NCBI GenBank assembly: GCA_008933735.1
Contig: WBUL01000003.1
Coordinates: 248,001 to 312,000 of the forward strand
DNA from: Anaerolineae bacterium
Lineage (GTDB): Bacteria > Chloroflexota > Anaerolineae > Aggregatilineales > J027
Direction of reading: 5' to 3'
Length of the DNA stretch: 64,000 nt
A program made the translations under genes and the position numbers. This document shows, one piece after another, positions 27,549 through 35,940 of the stretch (position 1 is its first letter; each line of letters begins with the position of its first letter). The notes under the pieces are model-generated. The model searched no databases. It was not told the DNA's origin and saw only the letters and a list, made by a program, of their open reading frames with translations.

Positions 27549-28314
27549 AAAATGTGCTGGTCAGTCCTCCGTCTACCACCAGCACCTGTCCGGTCATATA
27601 ACGGCAGTAAGAAGAAGCAAGAAAAACTGCGGTTCCCGCAACATCTTCGGGGTACCCGCCGCGCCGCAGGGGGATTTTGCCCCTGCCAATGTACCAGTCT
27701 TGGAATTCTTCTGAGACCGTTAATCCGTCCTCTTCCAACATGGGTGTAATTAAGAATCCGGGTGCAATGGCATTCACCAGAATGTTGTATTGGCCTAGTT
27801 CGACAGCCATGGACTTGGTAAAGGCGATAACAGCCCCCTTGGTCGCATTGTACGATCCAACCCGCCCACGAGAAGCAAATCCGGCGATGGAGGAAATCGT
27901 GATGATGCGTCCATAGCGTTTTTCCACCATGTGCGGCGCCACCAGCTTTGACCCCATATACACGGCTTCCAGATTGACCGCCACCACCCGCCGCCAGGAT
28001 TCGAGATTGTCTTCCAAAATTGTGCCGTACAGGGCTATTCCTGCATTATGAACGAGGACATCAATTTTGCCTTTCCAGGACAGGAGATCCGCCACCGCAG
28101 CGGCATAAGCGTCATAGTCGGTGATGTCCAGCGGGTAGGCTCTGGCCTCACCCCCGCTGGCACGTATTTCAGCCTCAACCGCTTTCACTGTCTCGGCATT
28201 GATTTCCAGCAGCGCGACCGCCGCGCCTTCCTGGGCAAATTCCAGGGCGATGGTTTTGCCTAACCCCTGCCCCGCGCCGGTCACAATCGCTACCTGCTTT
28301 TCCAGCAGTCCCAT
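27547..28314 (-). CDS. SDR-family oxidoreductase, paralog A
   Basis: NAD(P)-dependent dehydrogenase of the classical short-chain family, 255 residues. Cofactor motif TGAGQGLG (12-19), NAG in VLVHNAGIA, catalytic Ser in ISSIAGF, and YNATK for the YxxxK dyad are present. LDITDYD and VDGG at the end fit 3-oxoacyl reductase-like or sugar-alcohol dehydrogenases; the substrate is not clear. Its N-terminal coding half is identical in sequence to that of paralog B (29139-29912), which lies inverted on the other side of the regulator gene. It is 5 bases downstream of the GntR gene and probably cotranscribed with it. Confidence 0.88.
   Translation of the reverse strand: MGLLEKQVAIVTGAGQGLGKTIALEFAQEGAAVALLEINAETVKAVEAEIRASGGEARAYPLDITDYDAYAAAVADLLSWKGKIDVLVHNAGIALYGTILEDNLESWRRVVAVNLEAVYMGSKLVAPHMVEKRYGRIITISSIAGFASRGRVGSYNATKGAVIAFTKSMAVELGQYNILVNAIAPGFLITPMLEEDGLTVSEEFQDWYIGRGKIPLRRGGYPEDVAGTAVFLASSYCRYMTGQVLVVDGGLTSTF
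28051..28299 (-). repeat. Inverted repeat, left copy (249 bp)
   Basis: The sequence is the exact reverse complement of 29154-29402 as far as I can read. It covers codons 6-88 of SDR paralog A. Shorter blocks of near identity continue further into both genes. Confidence 0.85.
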
Positions 28315-28319
28315 ACCGC

Positions 28320-29039
28320 TTAATTCCTCTGCTTCCGAAGACCACGTTCAAGTGCCTGTCGAATTTCATCCTGAAATTCGGAAATATCCGCTTCCATCGC
28401 TGTCCGTGCGGCGTCGGAGTCATGCCGTTTTATGGCTGCCAGCAGCGCCCGATGATGGCGATTGGGATCTTCCCAGTTGTTGTCGTAGACCTGCTCTTTA
28501 ACTTTGCGGAAAACCTCGCTGAAAGAGTTGAGCAGATATTCCAGCAGCGTATTCCTCGCGGCCTGCCAGATCTGAATATGGAACTGGTGCTCAACCCTCA
28601 CATAGGCTGTAGTCTGATCAACAGTTTTCTGCATTTCATCAAGTGAGGTTCTCAGACTTTCAATATCTTCTTCATTGGCCCGTGCCGCCGCTAATCCTGC
28701 CGCCTCAACTTCCAGCATTTTGCGTATTTCAACCAGGTCCTGTGCCAGGGAGCCTAGTCTCCCAGCCCGCAGCAGGGCCAGCAGCACCTGTGGGTCGGTC
28801 TGATTCCAGGCGTGGAGAGGGCGTACAAAAGTACCTCGCCCCTGCTGAATTTCGACCACCCCTTTGTTTCTCAAAAGTTGGGCGGCCTCGCGTATCACAA
28901 TTCGACTAACTCCAAACTCTTCTGCCATTTTGTTTTCCGAGGGTAAGCTCATACCGGGCGGATATTCGCCGTCTGCGATCTGCATTAATACCTGGCTTGA
29001 TACCTCCTGGGGCAGTCGTTTCTGAATTAATTTCACCAC
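28320..29039 (-). CDS. GntR-family regulator with FCD sensor domain
   Basis: A 239-residue FadR-subfamily regulator. The winged helix-turn-helix spans about residues 10-75 (YPPGMSLPSENKMAEEFGVSRIVIREAAQLL, then VEIQQGRGTFVRP). The all-helical FCD ligand domain follows, with metal-ligand candidates in EHQFHIQIW and NRHHRALLAAI. Two GTG codons in tandem begin the frame; GGAG lies 10 bases before the first. It is flanked by the two SDR paralogs, and the divergent intergenic region carries palindromes. It most likely represses the sugar/SDR locus in the absence of its inducer, often a sugar acid in this family. Confidence 0.88.
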   Translation of the reverse strand: MVKLIQKRLPQEVSSQVLMQIADGEYPPGMSLPSENKMAEEFGVSRIVIREAAQLLRNKGVVEIQQGRGTFVRPLHAWNQTDPQVLLALLRAGRLGSLAQDLVEIRKMLEVEAAGLAAARANEEDIESLRTSLDEMQKTVDQTTAYVRVEHQFHIQIWQAARNTLLEYLLNSFSEVFRKVKEQVYDNNWEDPNRHHRALLAAIKRHDSDAARTAMEADISEFQDEIRQALERGLRKQRN

Positions 29040-29070
29040 TTGCGAAGTTCTCCAAGTCTCGTTAAATTAG

Positions 29071-29090
29071 TATCATATGATGATATGATA
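29071..29090. promoter_or_regulatory. Palindromic operator candidate between the GntR and SDR B genes
   Basis: TATCATAT (29071-29078) and ATATGATA (29083-29090) are perfect inverted arms around GATG, and the site contains the perfect 10-base palindrome ATCATATGAT (29072-29081). Position between divergent genes fits control by the neighbouring GntR protein. The same arms occur at 40731-40745. Confidence 0.6.
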
Positions 29091-29138
29091 ACATATCAAA
29101 TATTAATTTGAACTAACTTTATATAAGGATAAGGTTTT

Positions 29139-29912
29139 ATGGGTTTATTAGACAAGCAGGTAGCGATTGTGACCGGCGCGGGGCAGGGGTTAGGCAAAAC
29201 CATCGCCCTGGAATTTGCCCAGGAAGGCGCGGCGGTCGCGCTGCTGGAAATCAATGCCGAGACAGTGAAAGCGGTTGAGGCTGAAATACGTGCCAGCGGG
29301 GGTGAGGCCAGAGCCTACCCGCTGGACATCACCGACTATGACGCTTATGCCGCTGCGGTGGCGGATCTCCTGTCCTGGAAAGGCAAAATTGATGTCCTCG
29401 TTAATAATGCCGCTATTGCAATTTATGGCACAATTCTCACGGATACATTAGACGCCTGGCGCAAACAGATCAGTGTCAATCTGGAAGCCGTGTATATGGG
29501 GTCAAAGCTGGTGGCGCCGCACATGGTGGAAAAACGCTATGGGCGCATTATCAGTATCACCTCTATCCAGGGATTTGCCTCAAGCGGCGACTGCGGGGCA
29601 TATAATTCTGCCAAGGGGGCAATCATCGCCTTTACCAAGTCCATGGCCGTCGAACTGGGTCAGTACAACATTCTGGTGAATGCTGTCGCGCCAGGTTTCA
29701 TGCGGACCCCGATGTCGTTTGTCAATGGCGTGGATGAAACAACCACACCAGACTTCATTGAGTGGTATGTAAACCGGGGCAAAGTCCCGCTGAGGCGCAC
29801 AGGTTACCCCGAAGATGTGTCAGGTACTGTTGTTTTTCTCGCCTCCAGCTACTGCCGTTACATGACAGGTCAACTGCTGGTGGTTGATGGGGGATTAATG
29901 AGTACGTTTTAG
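29139..29912 (+). CDS. SDR-family oxidoreductase, paralog B
   Basis: A 257-residue classical SDR, sister of paralog A. It has TGAGQGLG, VLVNNAAIA, catalytic Ser in ITSIQGF and YNSAK for YxxxK. Codons 6-88 are identical in DNA sequence to those of paralog A in inverted orientation; the C-terminal half differs (for example FMRTPMSFVNGVDETTTP against FLITPMLEEDGLTVS), which is where SDR substrates bind. The two enzymes therefore probably share cofactor but act on different or differently oriented substrates. It starts the plus-strand transporter operon, 23 bases before the receptor gene. Confidence 0.88.
   Translation: MGLLDKQVAIVTGAGQGLGKTIALEFAQEGAAVALLEINAETVKAVEAEIRASGGEARAYPLDITDYDAYAAAVADLLSWKGKIDVLVNNAAIAIYGTILTDTLDAWRKQISVNLEAVYMGSKLVAPHMVEKRYGRIISITSIQGFASSGDCGAYNSAKGAIIAFTKSMAVELGQYNILVNAVAPGFMRTPMSFVNGVDETTTPDFIEWYVNRGKVPLRRTGYPEDVSGTVVFLASSYCRYMTGQLLVVDGGLMSTF
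29154..29402 (+). repeat. Inverted repeat, right copy (249 bp)
   Basis: Exact partner of 28051-28299. The pair is separated by 854 bases that contain the GntR gene, its start region and the palindromic operator. Confidence 0.85.
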
Positions 29913-29935
29913 CTTTTTGTTGGAGGGAAAAAATT

Positions 29936-31267
29936 ATGAGTCGCGTTTCTCGTCGTCATTTTCTGAAGATGTCCGCAGCGCTGGGAGCCGGGTTAGGATT
30001 TTCCCGCTCTCTGCCTGCCTTCGCCCGGAATGTCCGCCTGCAAGATACTGAACTGCTGATGTGGTGGTGGGGAGAGCAAGAGCTCCCTGGTTTACAACAG
30101 TTCGTCGATGACAGCATTGCTGCTTACACGGATGCCAGAATCGAGGCTGTATTGCAGGATACCTCTGTTGTCATTTCGCAGTTCCAGACCGCTTCTGCCG
30201 CTAATGAAGCCCCGGATATTCAATACCTTTGGAATGGCATTTACCACATGGAAAGTGTCTGGTTTGGCTATCTTGAACCCCTCAACGGGCTGGTTGATCA
30301 GACCGTACTGGATGTCTCGACGCCAACCCTGTTGAGCAATTACGGAGGCAATGTTTATCGCGTGGGCTGGTATCCACTGCCAATGGTCTGGTACTACAAC
30401 AAGGAGCTGTATGATCAGGCCGGGTTAGATGCAGATAACCCGCCCAAAACATGGGACGAATTTCTGGATGCCTGCGACAAACTGAAAGGGGCGGGAATTG
30501 CCCCAGTGGGTGGCGGCATCCAGGACGGCTTCTGGGGTGAATGGTACCTGGGGCATGGTCTGGTACAAAATCTCGATTCCGTCGGCGAAGCCCTTGATCT
30601 GTTCATTGGCGAAAGAGACTTCCGCGAGCCCAAATATCACGAATTCTGGACCAAACTGGAAGAACTGGTCTCACTTGGTTTCATTAACGAAGAAATGAGT
30701 TCGCTGGAACTTTACCCAGGCATTGACCTGGTCGTGACAGGTCAGCTTGCGATGGGCGAGTCGATTGGGTCGCGGGTGCCCGCAGATAATGCTGCCTTGA
30801 ATGGCAACCTCGGCGTCATGGTGATGCCTGTGTATGGGACAGGGGCGCTGGCGGGCAAACCGATTCTTGATGTGCAGGGTCTGGGGATTTCCTCCCAGAG
30901 CGACAACAAAGAAGCGGCGGCAGCTTTTCTTGAATTCTTACACAGCCCTGATCGTCTGACGGCCTTCTGGGAAACCACCCAATGGATGCCAAGCAACACC
31001 GGATGGGATGCCAGTGTCATTGAAGATCCGGTCGTGAAATTCATGTGGGATAACTGGAATCTGGGAGAAAATATCCCCTATATCTCGAACCTTGTGCCAG
31101 GGCAGTTCTACACCGATGCTCTGCTGCCTAATGCCCAGGAGATCATTGCAGGCAACCGCACGGGCGAGGAAGCAGGCGAGGTAGCCGCTCAGGTCGTTGA
31201 GGACTGGCGTGCCTTTAACCCGGACTTGCTGGAAAACTATCAGACGTGGGGCGAAGACCTGCGCTAA
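29936..31267 (+). CDS. Sugar ABC transporter substrate-binding protein with Tat signal
   Basis: Family 1 extracellular solute-binding protein, 443 residues. Unlike the receptor at 1833, it starts with a twin-arginine signal (SRRHFLKMSAALGAGLGF), so it is probably exported folded. The mature part contains LLMWWWGEQELPGLQQFVDD, a mid-domain TWDEFLDACDKLKGAGI and GQLAMGESIGSRVP. GGAGGG lies about 8 bases before the ATG. It is the receptor for the two permeases that follow. As in the first sugar operon, no ATPase gene is present. Confidence 0.9.
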   Translation: MSRVSRRHFLKMSAALGAGLGFSRSLPAFARNVRLQDTELLMWWWGEQELPGLQQFVDDSIAAYTDARIEAVLQDTSVVISQFQTASAANEAPDIQYLWNGIYHMESVWFGYLEPLNGLVDQTVLDVSTPTLLSNYGGNVYRVGWYPLPMVWYYNKELYDQAGLDADNPPKTWDEFLDACDKLKGAGIAPVGGGIQDGFWGEWYLGHGLVQNLDSVGEALDLFIGERDFREPKYHEFWTKLEELVSLGFINEEMSSLELYPGIDLVVTGQLAMGESIGSRVPADNAALNGNLGVMVMPVYGTGALAGKPILDVQGLGISSQSDNKEAAAAFLEFLHSPDRLTAFWETTQWMPSNTGWDASVIEDPVVKFMWDNWNLGENIPYISNLVPGQFYTDALLPNAQEIIAGNRTGEEAGEVAAQVVEDWRAFNPDLLENYQTWGEDLR

Positions 31268-31274
31268 ACGCTGC

Positions 31275-31299
31275 GAGGGCAGGTCACCGACCTGCCCTC
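31275..31299 (+). other. Stem-loop between receptor and permease genes
   Basis: GAGGGCAGGT (31275-31284) and ACCTGCCCTC (31290-31299) form a perfect 10-bp stem with loop CACCG. No T-tract follows, so it is more likely an mRNA-processing or attenuation element than a full terminator. Confidence 0.75.
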
Positions 31300-31312
31300 C
31301 CTCTGACCGCTT

Positions 31313-32191
31313 ATGATCCGTACACGCAACCCGATTGTTCCCTATCTTTTTGTCACGCCGCTGATCGCGCTGCTGGTCTTTATTTTTGGCTACCCACTGG
31401 TCAAGATTTTCGACTTCAGCTTTCGGCGCATTCGTGGGATTACCGGCCCCTGGGTAGGCAGAGAAAATTATGATCTGATCCTTGACCATCCGCTTTTCCG
31501 CGAAGCGGTTAATCACAATTTGCAGCTTTTGATTGCCGTTCCGATTCTGATTTTCCTCTCGCTGCTGATTGCTGTTGTCCTGTTTGACCAGGTGAAAGGC
31601 TGGCGCATTTATCGCACCATCCTGTTTATCCCCTACATCCTTGCTGTGCCTATTGTTGCGGTGGTGCTGAAAAACTTTTTGCAGTTTAACGGCCCCTTCA
31701 ATGAAACCCTCCGTTCTGTGGAATTGGATGCCCTGGCGGTGGACTGGATCGGGTCGCCGGATTATGCCCTGTGGACGGTGATGGGGGTGATTATCTGGCG
31801 GGAATTGGGGTTCGGCATCATTTTAATGCTCTCCCGTCTGTTGAGTTTAGATCAGGAAACATTAGAAGCGGCGGAACTGGATGGAGCAGGCTGGTGGCAG
31901 CGTTTTTTCTATGTCATCCTGCCTCAGATGACCGGAGTCATCGAATTTTACTTCGTGGTCAGTCTCATCACGATGATTGCAGCCGTATTTTCCTACATCT
32001 ACATGATCGGCAGAGGCGGCCCCGGCACTTCCACGATGGTGCTTGAGCTGTACATTTACAACTTCATCACCCGTAACTCGCTCCCAGGGATTGCGTCGGC
32101 AGTATCGGTGATGTTGTTCCTGGTGACGACGGTACTTATCTTGATTTTGTTCTGGCTGCGGCGTGGGGCGCGGGAAAGGGAAGTCGGATGA
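31313..32191 (+). CDS. Sugar ABC transporter permease (MalF-like)
   Basis: 292-residue membrane subunit with about six helices, first at IVPYLFVTPLIALLVFIFGYP. The EAA loop is LEAAELDGAGWWQRFFYVILP. The start codon follows the stem-loop by 13 bases with no strong ribosome-binding site, so expression may depend on the message from the receptor gene. It overlaps the next permease gene by four bases (ATGA). Confidence 0.9.
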   Translation: MIRTRNPIVPYLFVTPLIALLVFIFGYPLVKIFDFSFRRIRGITGPWVGRENYDLILDHPLFREAVNHNLQLLIAVPILIFLSLLIAVVLFDQVKGWRIYRTILFIPYILAVPIVAVVLKNFLQFNGPFNETLRSVELDALAVDWIGSPDYALWTVMGVIIWRELGFGIILMLSRLLSLDQETLEAAELDGAGWWQRFFYVILPQMTGVIEFYFVVSLITMIAAVFSYIYMIGRGGPGTSTMVLELYIYNFITRNSLPGIASAVSVMLFLVTTVLILILFWLRRGAREREVG

Positions 32192-33027
32192 GCACAATCC
32201 GCAAAAGATTCACGATGGGCACGGCAGCGCGTCATACCCTGCTGCTGTTTTTTACGCTGCTGGCACTCGGCCCCTCGTTTTTCATGATTATGACTTCTGT
32301 CAAAACCAAAGATGAGTATGTCTTCGACAAAATTGGTCTGCCGGACAAAATCGTGCTGCAAAATTTTGAAGATGCGCTGGTGGACAACGATTTCCTGCTG
32401 TGGATGCGGAACAGCACTATTTTAGCCGTCGGGTCAGTCGTATTAAGCACTGCGGTGGCGTCGTTAGCCGCCTTCGCCATTGCCCGGATGCAGTTTTTCG
32501 GGCGCGACCTGCTGCTGTCAATCAGTACCTCTCTGATGATTATCCCGCCTGTGGTGATGATTGTGCCGCTGTTTGTGCTGTATACCCGGCTGGAGCTTAT
32601 CAGCACCTTTCATGGTGTGATTCTGATTTACGCTGGTTTGATTACCCCTTTTTCGGTGTACCTGCTGGTGAGCTTTTTCCGTACCCTGCCCGGTGAAATT
32701 CTGGAGGCAGCTTTGATCGATGGGGCGACCTCACTGGGAGTGCTTTGGCGTGTCGTGCTGCCAATGTCCCTCCCTGCGCTGCTGACGCTGTTTGTAGTCA
32801 ATGCGCTGTATGTGTGGAACGATCTGCTGATTGCCCTCATCTTTCTGCAAAGCGACGACAGCCGGACGCTGATGGCGGGAATCAGTGTCTTTCAGGGCCG
32901 TTATAACAATCAAATTCCACTGACGATGGCCGGGATGCTGATGGCGAGTCTGCCCATGTTGATCCTGTATATTTTGTTCCAGCGCTACTTTATTCGAGGA
33001 CTGGTCGCAGGGGCGCTCAAAGGGTAA
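32188..33027 (+). CDS. Sugar ABC transporter permease (MalG-like)
   Basis: 279-residue second permease. The EAA loop reads LEAALIDGATSLGVLWRVVLP, and the C-terminus QRYFIRGLVAGALKG is standard for MalG-type proteins. Translationally coupled to the upstream permease and followed after 14 bases by an SDR gene with its own AAAGGAG site, so the transporter and the dehydrogenases are one operon. Confidence 0.9.
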   Translation: MSTIRKRFTMGTAARHTLLLFFTLLALGPSFFMIMTSVKTKDEYVFDKIGLPDKIVLQNFEDALVDNDFLLWMRNSTILAVGSVVLSTAVASLAAFAIARMQFFGRDLLLSISTSLMIIPPVVMIVPLFVLYTRLELISTFHGVILIYAGLITPFSVYLLVSFFRTLPGEILEAALIDGATSLGVLWRVVLPMSLPALLTLFVVNALYVWNDLLIALIFLQSDDSRTLMAGISVFQGRYNNQIPLTMAGMLMASLPMLILYILFQRYFIRGLVAGALKG

Positions 33028-33041
33028 AAGGAGTTTTATTG

Positions 33042-33812
33042 ATGGGAGAATTGGACGGACGTATCACCATTATTACCGGAGCCGGACGCGGCATCGGTTT
33101 TGGCATCGCCGAGCGGCTGTGTAAGGCCGGCGCCGAAGTGATTGTCGCTGAAGTAAACCCGGAAACGGGGCAGAGAGCAGTTAAAGCGCTCACGGAGGCC
33201 GGATATAAAGCCTGGTTTCATGAAGTGGATGTCCGCAAGCCTGACAGCGTTGAAAACCTCGTCAAAGCCGTTGTAGACCGATATGGACGGATTGATATTC
33301 TGATTAATAACGCCGGTCTCGCCAAAATCGGCCCTTCAGAAACCTTCCCACTTGAAGATTGGTACCTCCAGATTGATGTCATGTACAACGGTGTATTCCT
33401 GTGTATGCAGGCCGTTGGTCGGGTGATGCTGCAACAGGGCAAAGGGGTCATTCTGAACATCAGCTCTATTGGAGGTTTGGGCGCGTGGCCGATGCGACAG
33501 GCATACAACAGTGCCAAGGCAGGGGTCATCAGCCTGACGGAGAACATCGGGTGTGAATGGGCACGGCGGGGTGTGCGCGTGGTCAGCGTTGCCCCTGGTG
33601 TAACCCGCACCGACATGCTTCAGCAAATGGTAGACGAGGGAATCGCGACCCTCACTAAATACAATGATCGAACCCCGATGGGGCGTGTGGGCGAAGTAGA
33701 CGAAATCGCTAAGGTGGTGCAGTTCCTCGTCAGCGACCGCGCCAGTTACATTACCGCTACTACCGTGACCGTCGATGGCGGTTGGGTTGCGTGGGGTAAT
33801 TTACCCGTGTAG
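33042..33812 (+). CDS. SDR-family oxidoreductase, paralog C
   Basis: 256-residue classical SDR. The ATG at 33042 is used since AAAGGAG lies 9 bases before it; a TTG codon just upstream is less likely. Motifs are TGAGRGIG, LINNAGLA, ISSIGGL and YNSAK, with TVDGGW at the end. It is clearly of a different subgroup from paralogs A and B and most similar in style to paralog D next to it (both start with a TGAGRGIG block and end VDGGW). Probably a sugar or polyol dehydrogenase; the substrate is not known. Confidence 0.88.
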   Translation: MGELDGRITIITGAGRGIGFGIAERLCKAGAEVIVAEVNPETGQRAVKALTEAGYKAWFHEVDVRKPDSVENLVKAVVDRYGRIDILINNAGLAKIGPSETFPLEDWYLQIDVMYNGVFLCMQAVGRVMLQQGKGVILNISSIGGLGAWPMRQAYNSAKAGVISLTENIGCEWARRGVRVVSVAPGVTRTDMLQQMVDEGIATLTKYNDRTPMGRVGEVDEIAKVVQFLVSDRASYITATTVTVDGGWVAWGNLPV

Positions 33813-33822
33813 GAGCAAAACC

Positions 33823-34590
33823 ATGCAATTTCATGAAAAAGTTGTGGTCATTACCGGAGCAGGACGCGGCATCGGATACGCGCTGGCGGAGGCCTTTACT
33901 GAGGAAGGCGCCAGAGTCGTGATTGCTGAAATTAACCCTGAAACGGGCGCTGCCGCCGCACAGAAACTCAGCGCACATTTCACCCAGGTCGATGTCAGCA
34001 GTGCTCCGGCGGTCAAACAGGCGGTGAATGAGGTTGTCAAAACACACGGGCGAATCGATGTGTGGATTAACAACGCTGGAATCGCGCATAAGGGCATGGC
34101 AGTTGATCTGGAACCCGAAGATTGGGACGCAGACATAGGGGTGATGCTCTCCGGTGCGTTTTACTGTGCCAGATATGCGGGGGAAGTCATGCTCAGGCAG
34201 GGGAGCGGCAGTATGGTGAATATCGCCTCTGTGAACGGCCTGTTCGCACAAAAAGCGCGTGCACCCTACTGTTCCGCCAAAGCGGGCCTTATCATGCTCA
34301 CAAAAGTGCTGGCTTCAGAATGGGGGGCACAGGGCGTGCGGGTCAATGCGGTCGCACCGGGAATCTTCATGACTGAACTGGTGCAGCAGGGTATTGATCA
34401 GGGCATCGTCAAAAAAGAAACCTACTTCAGCCGCATTCCGATGGGGCGGATGGGTGAAATGAATGAGCTTATTGAGGCCGTTAAATTTTTAGCAGGCGAT
34501 GAGGCCTCCTTTGTGACGGGTGAAGTCCTCCGGGTTGATGGTGGTTGGACGGCTTATCACCTGTTTTATCCATTTGAGGAAGCATTTTAA
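33823..34590 (+). CDS. SDR-family oxidoreductase, paralog D
   Basis: 255-residue classical SDR. The ATG at 33823 follows AGGAG (33811-33815) at 7 bases; the open frame continues upstream into paralog C but without a site. Motifs are TGAGRGIG, WINNAGIA, NIASVNGLF with the catalytic serine, and YCSAK for YxxxK. Ten bases separate it from paralog C, and the C-terminal FYPFEEAF extension is unusual for the family. Two adjacent dehydrogenases of one subgroup suggest successive oxidation steps or an epimerising pair. Confidence 0.88.
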   Translation: MQFHEKVVVITGAGRGIGYALAEAFTEEGARVVIAEINPETGAAAAQKLSAHFTQVDVSSAPAVKQAVNEVVKTHGRIDVWINNAGIAHKGMAVDLEPEDWDADIGVMLSGAFYCARYAGEVMLRQGSGSMVNIASVNGLFAQKARAPYCSAKAGLIMLTKVLASEWGAQGVRVNAVAPGIFMTELVQQGIDQGIVKKETYFSRIPMGRMGEMNELIEAVKFLAGDEASFVTGEVLRVDGGWTAYHLFYPFEEAF

Positions 34591-34616
34591 TAAATTCTTC
34601 TCAGGAGCAAATTGAC

Positions 34617-35462
34617 ATGGCAGAAAACTTACTGGCTTTAAATGCGGTTCCGCACGGCCTTGACCATCCTGAAGGGGTGGCCTGGGGGCCAGATAAAAAA
34701 GTGTATGCTGGTGGGGAAGCGGGGCAGGTATACCGGATTGACGTTGAAAACAATACCTGTGAAACCTTTGCCAATACAGGTGGATTCGTCCTGGGCATGG
34801 CGCATGACGCTGCCGGGAATGTTTACGCCTGTGACATGGGCCGCGCAGAGGTTGTCAAAGTCACGCCGGATGGGAAAGTTTCAACGTATTCAAACGGGAA
34901 CGCCGACCAGAAAATGCGTGTTCCCAATTACCCCGTTTTTGATGCGGCAGGCAATCTTTACGTGTCCGATTCAGGGGAGTGGGGCAAGCAGAATGGCTTT
35001 ATCTGGCGGGTGAAACCCGGCGGCACGACAGAAATCTGGGACACCAGCGCGAATGGCTATACCAATGGGATGTGCCTGGGGCCGGATGGGAAATCGCTGT
35101 ATGTGGTTGAGTCCTGCCCACCCCTGATCTCCCGCGTTCCGATCAGCACCGATGGTTCTGCTGGGGAACGTTCCATTGTGGTTGAACTGCCACGCAACGT
35201 GCCGGATGGGGTGGCGTTTGATGTGCAAAACAATCTGTATATCTCTCTCTATAACCCGAACATCATCTATCGATACAGCGGCGGCAAACTGACCGTCTTG
35301 TATGATGACTGGGAGCAGTTACTTTTGATCGCCCCCACCAACATCGCGTTTGGCGGGGCGGATATGAAAACACTGTTCATCGCCAACCTGTGCGGTTGGA
35401 ATATCGTCAGTGCAGCAATGGATATTGCGGGTCTGCCGGTGAAGTACCCGTCATTGGGTTAG
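34617..35462 (+). CDS. SMP-30/gluconolactonase-like beta-propeller protein
   Basis: 281-residue six-bladed propeller of the SMP-30/strictosidine synthase-like group. The family metal ligands are visible: Glu19 in DHPEGVAWGPD, an Asn in GYTNGMCLGPDG, and Asp in VPDGVAFDVQ. AGGAGC stands 8 bases before the ATG. With several sugar-type dehydrogenases in the same operon, a lactonase that opens the sugar lactone they produce is a sensible reading, although some family members are not lactonases. It ends convergently with the next gene, sharing four bases (TTAG). Confidence 0.8.
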   Translation: MAENLLALNAVPHGLDHPEGVAWGPDKKVYAGGEAGQVYRIDVENNTCETFANTGGFVLGMAHDAAGNVYACDMGRAEVVKVTPDGKVSTYSNGNADQKMRVPNYPVFDAAGNLYVSDSGEWGKQNGFIWRVKPGGTTEIWDTSANGYTNGMCLGPDGKSLYVVESCPPLISRVPISTDGSAGERSIVVELPRNVPDGVAFDVQNNLYISLYNPNIIYRYSGGKLTVLYDDWEQLLLIAPTNIAFGGADMKTLFIANLCGWNIVSAAMDIAGLPVKYPSLG

Positions 35463-35914
35463 GGTTTCGACTGGAAAAGCTCAATGATGATTCCATCCGG
35501 GTCTTTCATATAAACTGCCCAACCGCCCTCGTTTGGCCCTTCATCCAGATAAACGGGTTCGGTAAAAAATTCGACGCCTGCTTCTTTGAGGCGGGTGTAC
35601 AGGCTTCTTAGATCATCCACGAAATAGGCGATATGGCTGCTGCCGGGGTTATTCGGCGTTGTGATCTTCTGCCGTTCGCCACGTGGATGTTTGTATTCAA
35701 AGAGTTCTAAGGTGTGGGTTGTGCCGGGGATTTGCAGCAAAACCGCATGGACGACACAGTCAGGGATGCCGACGATGGTACGAAAATACCGGTTGGTAAC
35801 CTCAGGGCGGTCATGGATCAGTTCAAATCCCAGCAAATCCCGGTAAAACGCCAGTGACTGCTGCATATTGGAGACCGAATAACTCGTATGATGTGCGCCG
35901 ATAATTGTTCCCAT
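35459..35914 (-). CDS. VOC/glyoxalase-family protein
   Basis: 151-residue metal-binding domain protein of the vicinal oxygen chelate superfamily. The two beta-alpha-beta-beta-beta modules are visible: HHTSYSVSNMQQSLAFYRDLLGF, then HIAYFVDDLRSLYTRLKEAG and the closing YMKDPDGIIIELFQ with the typical glutamate ligand. A ligand His is also present at HHTSY, giving His-Glu-type metal sites. The catalysed reaction (glyoxalase, dioxygenase, epimerase) cannot be told from sequence alone. It is divergent to the DMT exporter gene with only 26 bases between. Confidence 0.85.
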   Translation of the reverse strand: MGTIIGAHHTSYSVSNMQQSLAFYRDLLGFELIHDRPEVTNRYFRTIVGIPDCVVHAVLLQIPGTTHTLELFEYKHPRGERQKITTPNNPGSSHIAYFVDDLRSLYTRLKEAGVEFFTEPVYLDEGPNEGGWAVYMKDPDGIIIELFQSKP

Positions 35915-35940
35915 GAAAATCTCCTTGATTGGATGATTAA

